Shown here piece by piece: positions 43,188-52,380 of a stretch of 64,000 nucleotides of DNA. The notes under the pieces were generated by a model, which ran no database searches, was not told the DNA's origin, and saw only the letters and a list, made by a program, of their open reading frames with translations. A program made the translations under genes and the position numbers. This DNA comes from Lewinella sp. 4G2 (GTDB taxonomy: Bacteria; Bacteroidota; Bacteroidia; Chitinophagales; Saprospiraceae): positions 1,798,001 to 1,862,000 of the forward strand of contig NZ_LVWJ02000014.1 of assembly GCF_001625015.1 (NCBI RefSeq). Reading direction: 5' to 3'. Positions within the stretch are counted from its first letter, which is position 1; every line of letters starts with the position of its first letter.

Positions 43188-46100
43188 GTGAAAGAGCAAC
43201 AGAAAAGAACCTTTGGCCTCACCAACGCAGCCGTGGATAACGGAACGACGGTGTTTCTCATTACGGTCATGATCCTCATTTTCGGCCTGTTTGCCTACGA
43301 CCAGGTGCCGAAGGAGCAATTTCCGGAAGTGGAGTTGCCGCAGGTTTACATCAATACGCCTTACTTCGGTAATTCGGCGGCGGACATCGAGAACCTCGTT
43401 ACCCGGCCTATCGAGAAGGAGCTGCAGAGTGTGGATGGACTCAAGGTTATCAAGTCCACCAGCGTGCAGGATTTCTCGGTGATTACCGTGGAGTTTAATT
43501 CGGATGAGGACTTCGACGATGCCGTCCAGCGCACGAAGGATGCCGTGGACAAGGCCAAGCCCGAACTCCCCAGCGATCTGGATACGGAGCCGACAGTCCT
43601 GGAGATCAACCTCTCCCAACTGCCCATCATCACCGTCAATATGAGTGGCGACTTCCCTCCGGAAGAACTCCGCCGTTACGCCGAGTTGATGGAGGATGAG
43701 CTGGAAAACGTAGATGGCGTCAGCGAAGTCAACCTGAAGGGCATTCAAGAGCGGGAGATTGAGATTGCGGTGGACGTCCGCAAGATGGAGTCCCTCCAGA
43801 TCAGTTTTCAGGACATCGAAAACGCCGTCGCCAGCGAAAACCTGACCCTTTCCGGCGGCGAGATCAAGAACAATGGGATGCGCCGTTCCATCCGCGTGGT
43901 TGGTGAGTTCGAGGATGCGGAGGAACTCTCCAACACCATCATCAAGAACGAGCGCCAACGTCTGGTCTACCTCCGCGACGTGGCCACTACGAAGTTCGGT
44001 TACGAGGAACCCAAGAGTATCGCCCGCGCCAACGCCCTGCCGGTCATCAGTTTGGACATCATCAAAAAGTCCGGCGAGAATCTGCTGACGACCTCCGATG
44101 GCGTCAAGGAAGTCGTGGCCGAAGTCGGCGCTACGCTGCCCGCGGAATTGGACATTACCTTCTTCAACGACCAGTCCACTAACACCCGCGACCAGGTGGA
44201 GAACCTGGAGAATAGCATCATTTCCGGCGTTTTGCTGGTGGTCCTGGTCCTCCTGTTTTTCCTTGGTTTACGCAACGCGCTCTTCGTGGGCATCGCCATT
44301 CCGCTCTCCATGCTCATGGGTATACTGTGGATTTGGCTGTCCGGCGTGACGCTTAATATCGTAGTGCTTTTCGCCCTTATTCTGGCCCTCGGTCTGCTGG
44401 TGGATAACGGTATCGTGATCGTCGAAAACGTCTATCGCTACCTGCAAAATGGCCGGGATTCCAACGATGCCGCCAAGTTTGGTGCCGGCGAGGTGGCCTG
44501 GCCGATCATCGCTTCCACGGCGACGACGCTAGCGGCCTTTAGCCCGCTGCTCGTCTGGCCGGGGCTGATTGGTGAGTTCATGAAATACTTCCCCATCACG
44601 CTCATCCTGGTCCTCGCTTCTTCTCTGATCGTCGCCTTGGTCATCAACCCGGTGCTGGCGAGCTACTTCATGAAGGTCGACGAACGCGCCGATAGCAAGG
44701 AAGGGCGCGGACGCAGGTCCCGGGGTGTGTTGATCGGGGCTGCGATTCAGATGGGGATTGGTGTCATTTTCGGATTGCTCCTGGGCCAAAAGTGGCTCTT
44801 CAATCTGATGGTTATTACGACGATCTCCAGTCTGGTGTACTTCTACCTTTTACGCCCGGCCGCCTTCGTTTTCCAGGAGAACTTCCTGCCGTGGTTGGAA
44901 CGCAAGTACGATGGATTGATCAGCTTCTCGCTACGGTTCAGCAAGACGATGATGCTGGGCACCTTCGGTATCCTAATCCTCTCCTTCGTGCTGACGGCCG
45001 TCAGCCCGCCGCAGGTAGAATTCTTCCCCAGTGCGGACCCCCTCTACATCAACGCTTTCGTGGAGATGCCCCTGGGTACGGACATCGCGGCGACCGACGC
45101 TGCCGTTAAAGTCCTGGAGGAAAACATCATGGAGACCCTCGAGCCTTACGACCACATCGTGGAGGCCGTTCTGACCCAAATTGGTGAGAATACCGCCGAC
45201 CCGAACGCACCACCCGAACCCGGTTTCACGCCGAATAAGGCACGGATTACCGTCACTTTCGTTCCCTTCCGCGAACGGGGTGGCATCAGCACCCGCGACA
45301 TCATGGAAGAGTTGCGGGGTGCCGTCCGGGGCGTCCCCGGCATCAAGGTGACGATCGATAAGAATGCGGATGGGCCGGCGACGGGTAAACCCATCAACAT
45401 GGAGATCATCGGTGAGGACATCGACAAGCTCATCCCACTTGGTGATGAGGTCATCGGCTACATCAACAGCCAGGGCATCCCCGGCATCGAGGAGTTGCAG
45501 GCGGACATCAAATTGGGCGTCCCTGAACTGGAAGTTAAGATTGACCGGGAGGCAGCGCGCCGCTACGGGCTCTCCACCTTCGCCATCGCCTCCGCCCTAC
45601 GGACGAGCGTCTACGGTAAGGAGATCAGCAAGTACAAGCAGGGCGAGGACGAGTACCCCATCTTCCTCCGCCTGAAGGATGCCGACCGTAATGACATCTC
45701 CAATCTCCTGGACCAACGCATCACTTTCCGGGACCCGACGAACGGGCAGATCAGCCAGGTCCCCATCCGGACGGTCGCCAGCGTGGAGTACACCTCCACC
45801 TATTCTTCCATCAAGCGGAAGGACCTGGACCGGGTCATCACCGTCGCGTCCAACACCTTGGAAGGCTACACGGGCAATGACATCATCCCCCAGATCGATG
45901 CGGCGATGCAGGAATTTGACCTGCCGCAGGGCTTCACCTACGAATTTACGGGGGAGCAACAGCAACAGCAGGAAGACGTGGGCTTCCTCATGGGCTCCTT
46001 CGTCTTCGCCCTCTTCCTGATCTTCGTCATCATTGTAGCTCAGTTCAACAGCCTTTCGGCGCCCTTCATTATTCTGACTTCGGTGATCCTCTCATTGGGT

Positions 46101-46664
46101 GGAGTCCTGCTGGGCTACTTCTTCTTTGGTGATCTGTTTGACGTCGCTTTCTCGGTGGTCTTTACCGGGGTGGGTATCATCTCACTGGCGGGAGTAGTGG
46201 TGAATAACGCGATCGTACTGATCGACTACACCTTCCTAAAACTGACGGAACGATCCGATGAGTTAGGGTTGGACAGCTTCAAGGAGTTACCGTTGGAAGA
46301 CTTACGCCAAGGCATCATCACTGGTGGCGCCACCCGTCTCCGCCCGGTATTGCTGACGGCCATCACCACGGTCTTAGGATTGATCCCGCTGGCCATCGGA
46401 CTGAACATCGACTTCTTCAGCTTCATCGCCAGCTGGGATGCCCGCTTCTTCCTCGGTGGCGACAATACCGCCCTGTGGGGACCGATGGCCTGGACGATCA
46501 TCTTCGGCATGGTCTTCGCCACCTTCCTGACGCTGGTCGTCGTTCCGGTCATGATCTGGCTCCGCTACTCTACGGCGACAAAGTTCCGCAACTGGCGGGC
46601 GGAACGGAAGCAACGGGCGAATGCCGCCAGTGCTTCGTTGGATGAGGATATCGTCACCACGTAA
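43188..46664 (+). CDS. RND-family efflux pump, inner-membrane transporter (AcrB-like)
   Basis: 1158 residues from a GTG start. It has two RND halves with the first helix at about 20-38 (TVFLITVMILIFGLFAYDQVPKEQFPEVE), the family's periplasmic porter domains, and the helix 4 motif LILALGLLVDNGIVIVENV with the proton-relay acidic residues. The protein is about 100 residues longer than AcrB because an additional hydrophobic pair lies between helices 6 and 7 (about residues 505-565, LIGAAIQMGIGVIFGLLLG and LMVITTISSLVYFYLL), plus an insertion near the last helices. It exports drugs, detergents or endogenous amphiphiles by proton antiport with the upstream channel and adaptor. The substrate is unknown. 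Confidence 0.92.
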   Translation: MKEQQKRTFGLTNAAVDNGTTVFLITVMILIFGLFAYDQVPKEQFPEVELPQVYINTPYFGNSAADIENLVTRPIEKELQSVDGLKVIKSTSVQDFSVITVEFNSDEDFDDAVQRTKDAVDKAKPELPSDLDTEPTVLEINLSQLPIITVNMSGDFPPEELRRYAELMEDELENVDGVSEVNLKGIQEREIEIAVDVRKMESLQISFQDIENAVASENLTLSGGEIKNNGMRRSIRVVGEFEDAEELSNTIIKNERQRLVYLRDVATTKFGYEEPKSIARANALPVISLDIIKKSGENLLTTSDGVKEVVAEVGATLPAELDITFFNDQSTNTRDQVENLENSIISGVLLVVLVLLFFLGLRNALFVGIAIPLSMLMGILWIWLSGVTLNIVVLFALILALGLLVDNGIVIVENVYRYLQNGRDSNDAAKFGAGEVAWPIIASTATTLAAFSPLLVWPGLIGEFMKYFPITLILVLASSLIVALVINPVLASYFMKVDERADSKEGRGRRSRGVLIGAAIQMGIGVIFGLLLGQKWLFNLMVITTISSLVYFYLLRPAAFVFQENFLPWLERKYDGLISFSLRFSKTMMLGTFGILILSFVLTAVSPPQVEFFPSADPLYINAFVEMPLGTDIAATDAAVKVLEENIMETLEPYDHIVEAVLTQIGENTADPNAPPEPGFTPNKARITVTFVPFRERGGISTRDIMEELRGAVRGVPGIKVTIDKNADGPATGKPINMEIIGEDIDKLIPLGDEVIGYINSQGIPGIEELQADIKLGVPELEVKIDREAARRYGLSTFAIASALRTSVYGKEISKYKQGEDEYPIFLRLKDADRNDISNLLDQRITFRDPTNGQISQVPIRTVASVEYTSTYSSIKRKDLDRVITVASNTLEGYTGNDIIPQIDAAMQEFDLPQGFTYEFTGEQQQQQEDVGFLMGSFVFALFLIFVIIVAQFNSLSAPFIILTSVILSLGGVLLGYFFFGDLFDVAFSVVFTGVGIISLAGVVVNNAIVLIDYTFLKLTERSDELGLDSFKELPLEDLRQGIITGGATRLRPVLLTAITTVLGLIPLAIGLNIDFFSFIASWDARFFLGGDNTALWGPMAWTIIFGMVFATFLTLVVVPVMIWLRYSTATKFRNWRAERKQRANAASASLDEDIVTT

Positions 46665-46696
46665 ACCGGAGTCCCCTACTCACCTAACCATTAAGG

Positions 46697-46748
46697 TGAC
46701 ACGAAAAATCCCCCACTCAAGCTTTTGAGTGGGGGATTTTTCGTGTCA
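46697..46748. terminator. Perfect 24-bp inverted repeat, bidirectional terminator
   Basis: TGACACGAAAAATCCCCCACTCAA is followed by the loop GCTT and its exact reverse complement. The stem has AAAAA/TTTTT tracts on both outer flanks, so each strand gives a GC-rich stem followed by a U-run inside the hairpin. It separates the convergent RND pump gene and the small gene at 46768. Confidence 0.9.
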
Positions 46749-46767
46749 GTAGCTGCGTTCCATTAAG

Positions 46768-47073
46768 TCAGACTTTCTGCCGCAAAGCTTCCTCTACTTC
46801 AGCATAGAGCAGGCCGCTTCCACCGCCGTAATGGTCGATAAAACGAATGCGTTTATCCGCCGCTGACGCTTGGTCCGAAAGCACCTGTCGTTCCGCAGCT
46901 CCGGTCCCCGCGCCGAGGAGGACCACGTCGATGGGAGACTGAGTGATGATCTCGCTTGCGGTAGCGAGGTCCGCCGCCCGGTAACCGGTCCAATTCTCGT
47001 CGTGTTTGTTGACGAGCCGATCCATCACGGCCAGGATCTCTTTGTTGGTGGAGAAAGAAAGGATGTGGATCAT
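46768..47073 (-). CDS. Small receiver-like alpha/beta protein of unknown function
   Basis: A 101-residue protein whose secondary-structure pattern resembles a small Rossmann or response-regulator fold: an initial strand IHILSF, helix, then IDVVLLGAGTG, a following helix, and RIRFIDHYGGGSGLLYAEVEEAL. The phospho-acceptor aspartate of a true receiver would sit near DVVLLG (Asp50), but the other acidic residues are lacking, so phosphorylation is doubtful. It is the last of three co-directional genes (pirin, nitroreductase, this one), 55 bp after the nitroreductase. I do not recognise a family. Confidence 0.6.
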   Translation of the reverse strand: MIHILSFSTNKEILAVMDRLVNKHDENWTGYRAADLATASEIITQSPIDVVLLGAGTGAAERQVLSDQASAADKRIRFIDHYGGGSGLLYAEVEEALRQKV

Positions 47074-47128
47074 AATCGGCTACGGTTAAATGTGGGTTTG
47101 GTATCCAGTGGCTGGAATCGGGTATGAC

Positions 47129-47755
47129 TTAGAGGAAAAGTTCTCCTAACGGGTAGCGGACCTTAGCGTAGTGCTGAGAATTATCCTCTTCGGAGCGGAA
47201 ACCGACGGGGGCGATGACGCAAGCGGTCAGTCCCTTCTCCTTCAGTCCAAGGATCTCATCGAATTTGGCGGGTTCGAAACCTTCCATGGGGCAGGTATCG
47301 ATTTTCAATTCACCGGCGGCAGCCAGGAGAGTACCAAGGGCGATGTAGGCCTGGCGTTTGTTCCAGGCGACGATAAACTCTTCGTCTTTGCTCAGTACGG
47401 AACCCTTAATGTATTCACCGTAGCCTTCGATTACGTCGACGGGGATATCCCGCTGGGTGGCGGTCATCTTAATGAAGTCATCGATGTATTCGGCGGACAT
47501 GGAAGTCTTGGCGGCAAAGATGAAAATGTGGCCGGCGTCGCTTACCTGAGACTGATCGTAAGCGGCGGCCCGCAAATCCTTTTTGATGGCGGGGTTGGAA
47601 ACGACGAGGATGCGGTAAGGCTGCAGTCCGAAACTGGAGGCCGATAGCTGGACGGCCTGTTTAAGTTCGCTGATCTGCGCATCCGTAGCGGCACGGTTGG
47701 CGTCAAATTTCTTGGTAGCGTAACGGTACTGAAGGGCTTCGATAATGGTAGGCAT
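47129..47755 (-). CDS. NAD(P)H-dependent nitroreductase family flavoprotein
   Basis: A 208-residue FMN enzyme of the NfsB-like class. IEALQYRYATKKFDANRA starts the domain (phosphate-binding Arg/Lys), SASSFGLQPYRILVV binds FMN, and EGFEPAKFDEILGL with ACVIAPVGFRSEED closes the fold. It reduces quinones, nitro compounds or aldehyde-like acceptors by two-electron transfer. Its position downstream of a pirin gene suggests a shared response to quinones or oxidative stress, since both families often appear in MarR/TetR-controlled stress regulons. No regulator is next to this pair. A 12-bp hairpin (47775-47804) lies between the two genes. Confidence 0.88.
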   Translation of the reverse strand: MPTIIEALQYRYATKKFDANRAATDAQISELKQAVQLSASSFGLQPYRILVVSNPAIKKDLRAAAYDQSQVSDAGHIFIFAAKTSMSAEYIDDFIKMTATQRDIPVDVIEGYGEYIKGSVLSKDEEFIVAWNKRQAYIALGTLLAAAGELKIDTCPMEGFEPAKFDEILGLKEKGLTACVIAPVGFRSEEDNSQHYAKVRYPLGELFL

Positions 47756-47774
47756 AATTAGATTATTTGCTGGT

Positions 47775-47804
47775 ACCGCCCTTCCCTTTGGCGGGAAGGG
47801 CGGT
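47775..47804. terminator. 12-bp hairpin between the pirin and nitroreductase genes
   Basis: ACCGCCCTTCCC, a six-base loop and GGGAAGGGCGGT form a perfect stem. Neither strand has a U-run directly after it, so it may be an mRNA-stabilising or attenuating structure rather than a classical terminator. Confidence 0.5.
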
Positions 47805-47843
47805 AAGTGGTGATTAATGTTTTACGTTGGTTGCCATCATGGA

Positions 47844-48560
47844 TTAGTTGAGCTGCATGGGGATTTCCATTAATAGCAGTTTAGCGTCGGAAGCAGCCTT
47901 GATACTGAACTCATCGGTCTCCCATACGCCCAGGCCATCCCGGCGGTTCAGTTCCTTCCCGGCAATGGTAGCCTTCCCTTCGAGGAGGAAGGCGTAGACG
48001 CCGTTACCGTCCTTTTTGACGTCATAGGTGATGGTTTGTCCATCCTTGAGATTGCCAAGGTGGAACCAGGCATCCTGATTAACGGTCACGCCGGCATCGG
48101 TACCAACGGGCGCCACGATCTCCTTGAGCTGGCCATCCAGATCTTTACTGTCCAGTGTGATCTGGCTGTACTTCGGCTCGATGTTGCGGGTTTTGGGGTA
48201 TACCCAGATTTGGAGGAAGTCCACGGCCTTATCCGCATTAGCGTTCATTTCGCTGTGGGCGACGCCAGTCCCGGCGCTCATCGCCTGGATGTCCCCTTCC
48301 TTGATGATGGTCTCGTTGCCCATACTGTCCTCGTGGCGGAGGTCGCCGGAGAGTGGGATGGAGATGATCTCCATGTTATCGTGAGGGTGTTTGCCAAAGC
48401 CGCGCCCGGCCGCTACGTGGTCGTCGTTCAGGACGCGGAGGGTACCGAAGCCCATGCGTTCGGGGTTGTAGTAATTCGCAAAGCTGAAGGTGTGGTGGGA
48501 AGTCAACCAACCGTGCTCGGCGGCTCCTCTTGAATTGGCGGGGTGAAATACTGTTTGCAT
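47844..48560 (-). CDS. Pirin-family bicupin (YhhW-like)
   Basis: A 238-residue two-cupin protein. The first cupin has the metal motif HPHDNMEIISIPLSGDLRHED (His, His and Glu in the N-terminal cupin) and SAGTGVAHSEMN with the fourth-ligand His. The second cupin (about residues 150-235) lacks metal ligands, as usual. Relatives such as E. coli YhhW cleave quercetin in vitro; their natural substrate is uncertain. WLTSHHTFSFANYYNPERMGFG near the N-terminus is the family signature. It is the first gene of a probable three-gene minus-strand unit, and its upstream spacer (divergent to hutH) contains a REP-like repeat copy. Confidence 0.88.
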   Translation of the reverse strand: MQTVFHPANSRGAAEHGWLTSHHTFSFANYYNPERMGFGTLRVLNDDHVAAGRGFGKHPHDNMEIISIPLSGDLRHEDSMGNETIIKEGDIQAMSAGTGVAHSEMNANADKAVDFLQIWVYPKTRNIEPKYSQITLDSKDLDGQLKEIVAPVGTDAGVTVNQDAWFHLGNLKDGQTITYDVKKDGNGVYAFLLEGKATIAGKELNRRDGLGVWETDEFSIKAASDAKLLLMEIPMQLN

Positions 48561-48683
48561 AGTGTCGTAAATTTAGATGTACCTACATTAAATACTTTAG
48601 CTAGTCCTAAAGTTCAATGGCTAGTTCGTTTTTTGGGAGTGGTGCCTTAGGCTACGGGCAGGTCCTTTTTTTTCCATTTCACC

Positions 48684-48702
48684 GCAACCCGCGGCAGCGC
48701 CC
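48684..48702. repeat. REP-like repeat family, single arm in the pirin/hutH spacer
   Basis: GCAACCCGCGGCAGCGCCC is the reverse complement of the family core with one inserted base. The upstream bases TTTCCATTTCACC resemble the flank of the right arm at 39570. It lies between divergent genes. Confidence 0.6.
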
Positions 48703-48758
48703 AAACGCACGGTAAACAGGATATGGTGAAGAGCTGCGGTGCGTAGCCCTTTTGGCGG

Positions 48759-48766
48759 TATCTTTC
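48759..48766 (+). promoter_or_regulatory. Putative -7 box TATCTTTC for the hut operon
   Basis: TATCTTTC resembles TAnnTTTG and lies 32 nt before the hutH ATG at 48799, giving a normal leader of about 25 nt. No HutC operator is recognisable. Confidence 0.4.
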
Positions 48767-48798
48767 CCGTGCTGTTTTGACTGATTAATTGCCCGACC

Positions 48799-50301
48799 AT
48801 GCCCACGCTTGCGTACGCCACCACCACGCTCACCCGCCGTGAAGCTCTTGCCCTCGCCCGCGGGGAAATGCAGGGGGAGCTGACGACCGCCGCCCGCGCA
48901 AGAATTGCCCACGCCCGTTCAATTGTGGACGAAATGGCGGCCGGCGACCGGGCGGTGTACGGTATAAATACGGGATTCGGGCCGCTGTGTGACGTACAGA
49001 TCAGCCCCGACGAAACGAATCTGCTGCAGCGGAATCTCCTGATTTCACACGCCGTCGGGGTAGGAGCCCACATCGCGCCGGAACTGGCCAAACTGATGAT
49101 GATTTGTAAACTACAATCGCTCTGCCAGGGCCACAGCGGCGTGCGCCAGGAATTGATTGATCGCATTCGCTATTTTGTAGATCATAACCTGACGCCGGCC
49201 GTACCGGAGCAGGGGTCCGTGGGTGCCTCCGGCGATTTGGCCCCGCTTTCCCACCTGTTCTTGCCCCTGCTCGGGGAGGGAGATTTTTGGGACGGTGAAA
49301 CGCTAAGTCCGGCTGGCGAGGTTTTGCGGCTGCACGGTCTGGAACCACTACAACTTCGCGCAAAAGAAGGCCTGGGTCTGATCAATGGCACCCAGTTCAT
49401 CCTGGCCCACGCGCTGGCCGGATTGGATAAGATGGCTTATTTGCTCGACTTAGCGGATATGGCCGGCGCGATGAGTTTGGAAGGGTACCAAGGGAGCGCC
49501 GCTCCCTTTCGTCCGGAATTACACGCCGTGCGCCCCTTCGCCGGTTGCGTAAGGGTGGCCGAGCGCATCCGCTATTTTTTGAGCGGTTCGGAAAATATGC
49601 AGTCGCACGCCGCCTGTAGCCGGGTTCAGGATCCGTATTCCCTGCGTTGTATGCCCCAGGTGCACGGCGCGAGCCGTAACGCGTTTGCCCACCTCGAGCA
49701 ACTGGCGGAAATTGAATTAAATTCGGTAACGGATAATCCCATCATCATCGGCCCCGGTGATGCCGTATCGGGCGGTAATTTCCACGGCCAACCGCTGGCC
49801 ATGGCGCTGGATTACTGTACGCTCGCAGCGGCGGAATTAGGGAATATTGCTGATAGACGGTGTTACCTTTTATTGGAGGGCAAATTCGGGCTGCCACGCC
49901 TACTCACGGCGAGTGGTGGGTTGAATTCCGGGTATATGATTCCCCAGTATACAACCGCCGCCCTGGTATCCGAAAATAAATCTTTATGCTTCCCCGCCTC
50001 CGCTGATAGCATTCCGACTTCACTCGGGCAGGAGGACCACGTTTCCATGGGCAGTATTTCCGGGCGTAAGTTTAATCAGGTATTAAATAACCTCGAAAAA
50101 ATACTGGCGATTGAATTGATGTACGCCGCTCAGGCAATGGAATTCCGGCGTCCCCTACGGTTTTCACCCATTGTGGAAGCAAATTTTGCCCTCGTCCGCC
50201 AACACGTGGCCCGACTCGAAGAGGACCGCCCGTTGAAACAGGATATTGATCGGATGGTGGAACTCGTACGTGATAGAAAATTTGAAGTGGCCGCGAAATA
50301 A
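48799..50301 (+). CDS. hutH: Histidine ammonia-lyase
   Basis: A 500-residue cytoplasmic enzyme that deaminates L-histidine to trans-urocanate, the first step of histidine degradation. The MIO prosthetic group forms from Ala143-Ser144-Gly145 in GSVGASGDLAPLSH. YGINTGFGPL (54-63) carries the catalytic Tyr, and the helical blocks QRNLLISHAVGVG and ELNSVTDNPIII match the family. Length is normal for HutH (about 500-510). It heads a cluster with hutU 10 bp downstream. The hut enzymes are collinear with the pathway order H, U, I, G. Confidence 0.95.
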   Translation: MPTLAYATTTLTRREALALARGEMQGELTTAARARIAHARSIVDEMAAGDRAVYGINTGFGPLCDVQISPDETNLLQRNLLISHAVGVGAHIAPELAKLMMICKLQSLCQGHSGVRQELIDRIRYFVDHNLTPAVPEQGSVGASGDLAPLSHLFLPLLGEGDFWDGETLSPAGEVLRLHGLEPLQLRAKEGLGLINGTQFILAHALAGLDKMAYLLDLADMAGAMSLEGYQGSAAPFRPELHAVRPFAGCVRVAERIRYFLSGSENMQSHAACSRVQDPYSLRCMPQVHGASRNAFAHLEQLAEIELNSVTDNPIIIGPGDAVSGGNFHGQPLAMALDYCTLAAAELGNIADRRCYLLLEGKFGLPRLLTASGGLNSGYMIPQYTTAALVSENKSLCFPASADSIPTSLGQEDHVSMGSISGRKFNQVLNNLEKILAIELMYAAQAMEFRRPLRFSPIVEANFALVRQHVARLEEDRPLKQDIDRMVELVRDRKFEVAAK

Positions 50302-50311
50302 AGGAATTAAT

Positions 50312-52321
50312 ATGATCAAGACCATGGTTGACTTTAAAACGCAAATTCAGGCGGGGATTCCCGACGAATTGCCCGCCAAGCGCGAACTGCCCAGCAGTAA
50401 TCGCGCCCCCAAGCGCAAGCAAATTTTATCTTTAGCGGAGAAAGCCCTGGCGATTAAAAATGCACTGCGTTACTTCCCCGCCAAATGGCACGAGGAACTT
50501 GCGCGGGAGTTTGCCGAGGAATTAAATGAATATGGCCGAATTTATATGTACCGCTTTAAACCGGCGTACGCTATCCATGCTCGGCCCCTCGCGGAATATC
50601 CCGGGAATTCGCTTCAGGCGCGGTCCATCATGCTAATGATTCAAAATAATCTGGACCCGGCGGTAGCTCAGCACCCGGAGGAATTAATTACCTACGGTGG
50701 TAATGGCGCAGTCTTTCAAAATTGGGCGCAGTATTTAATTACCATGCAGTACCTCTCCGAAATGACGGACGAGCAAACCTTGCATCTATACTCTGGCCAC
50801 CCCATGGGTTTATTCCCTTCTTCGCCGGATGCCCCCCGGGTGGTGGTGACCAACGGAATGATGATCCCCAATTATTCCAAGCCGGACGACTGGGAACGAT
50901 TTAATGCTCTCGGCGTCACTCAGTACGGCCAAATGACGGCGGGTTCCTTCATGTATATTGGCCCGCAGGGGATTGTCCACGGCACCACGATTACCGTGAT
51001 GAATGCCTTTCGAAAAATGCTTCCTGAGGGCGCAACGCCGGCGGGCAAGATCTTCCTCACGGCGGGCCTCGGCGGTATGTCGGGCGCTCAACCCAAGGCG
51101 GGTAACATCGTCGGTTGCGTCACCATCTGCGCGGAGGTCAATCCCGCCGCCGCCCGCAAGCGCCACGAGCAGGGCTGGGTAGATCACCTCACCGATAGCA
51201 TTGACGAACTGGTGGCGCTGACGCAGGATGCCATGCAAAGGGGTAAGCCGATCTCCTTCGCCTACGTAGGCAACGTGATCGACGTGTGGGAACGGTTCGA
51301 CGAAGAAGGCATCTTCATCCACGTAGGGTCGGACCAAACCTCCCTCCATAACCCCTGGGCCGGCGGTTACTACCCGGCCGGCCTCACCTACGAAGAGAGC
51401 AACAACCTGCTGGCGGAGGACCCGGACCGGTTCCGGGAGTTGGTCCAGGAAAGCCTACGCCGTCACGCTGCGGCTGTGAACCGCCACACCGAGAAGGGGA
51501 CCTACTTCTTCGACTACGGCAACGCCTTCCTGCTGGAGGCCAGCCGTGCCGGAGCCGCCGTGATGGGAGACGGGGAAGCCCAATTCCGTTACCCCAGCTA
51601 CGTGCAAGATATTCTCGGGCCAATGTGTTTCGATTACGGATTTGGCCCCTTCCGCTGGGTTTGCGCCTCCGGCAAAGCCGAAGACCTCCGCAAAACGGAT
51701 GAAATTGCCCATCAAATCCTGGTCGAAATTCTAAAAACTGCACCCCCGGAAATCAGAGGCCAACTGCAGGATAACATCGACTGGATCGCCAACGCCGAAC
51801 GCCAACAACTGGTAGTGGGTAGCCAGGCTCGTATCCTCTATGCGGATGCAGAAGGGCGTATCAAAATTGCTCAGGCCTTTAACCAAGCGGTAGCAAATGG
51901 TGAACTCGGCCCCATCATCCTCGGCCGCGACCACCACGACGTGAGTGGGACGGACAGCCCCTACCGCGAGACCTCCAATATCTACGACGGCAGCCGCTTT
52001 ACGGCGGATATGGCCATCCATAACGTCATCGGCGATTCCTTCCGCGGAGCTACCTGGGTGAGCATCCACAACGGTGGCGGCGTCGGCTGGGGCGAAGTCA
52101 TCAACGGCGGCTTCGGACTCCTGTTGGACGGCAGCAAAGCAGCCACTCGAAAACTGAAAAACATGCTCTTCTACGACGTCAACAACGGCATCGCTCGACG
52201 GAGCTGGGCTCGGAATGCAGAGGCGCGATTTGCCATCGAACGGGAAATGGAAAGAACACCGGGCTTGCGGGTGACGGTGGCGGAATTGGTGGAGGAGGAT
52301 TTGTTGGAAGGGTTGATTTGA
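50312..52321 (+). CDS. hutU: Urocanate hydratase (urocanase)
   Basis: 669 residues from ATG 50312, which is preceded at good distance by AAAGGA; the longer open frame from 50246 would overlap hutH. It converts urocanate to imidazolonepropionate using tightly bound NAD+. Diagnostic blocks are ITYGGNGAVFQNWAQYL, HLYSGHPMGLFPS, TAGLGGMSGAQPKA (NAD binding), and GRDHHDVSGTDSPYRET near residue 540. At 669 residues it belongs to the long urocanase type; E. coli-like/pseudomonad HutU is about 556, and the longer form with extra N-terminal and internal segments is common in Bacteroidota. Transcription into hutI must cross a three-copy repeat block. Confidence 0.95.
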   Translation: MIKTMVDFKTQIQAGIPDELPAKRELPSSNRAPKRKQILSLAEKALAIKNALRYFPAKWHEELAREFAEELNEYGRIYMYRFKPAYAIHARPLAEYPGNSLQARSIMLMIQNNLDPAVAQHPEELITYGGNGAVFQNWAQYLITMQYLSEMTDEQTLHLYSGHPMGLFPSSPDAPRVVVTNGMMIPNYSKPDDWERFNALGVTQYGQMTAGSFMYIGPQGIVHGTTITVMNAFRKMLPEGATPAGKIFLTAGLGGMSGAQPKAGNIVGCVTICAEVNPAAARKRHEQGWVDHLTDSIDELVALTQDAMQRGKPISFAYVGNVIDVWERFDEEGIFIHVGSDQTSLHNPWAGGYYPAGLTYEESNNLLAEDPDRFRELVQESLRRHAAAVNRHTEKGTYFFDYGNAFLLEASRAGAAVMGDGEAQFRYPSYVQDILGPMCFDYGFGPFRWVCASGKAEDLRKTDEIAHQILVEILKTAPPEIRGQLQDNIDWIANAERQQLVVGSQARILYADAEGRIKIAQAFNQAVANGELGPIILGRDHHDVSGTDSPYRETSNIYDGSRFTADMAIHNVIGDSFRGATWVSIHNGGGVGWGEVINGGFGLLLDGSKAATRKLKNMLFYDVNNGIARRSWARNAEARFAIEREMERTPGLRVTVAELVEEDLLEGLI

Positions 52322-52380
52322 TTAGCTCCGAGCAAGTTTCTTTGATTAATAGGACAGCACTTTTTCATCTCGGTGCTTTG

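Noticed and set aside
43023-43958. Open frame of 311 codons antisense to the RND pump start and repeat block
   Set aside because: It lies over the pump's first domain and the tandem stem-loops; there is no supporting motif.
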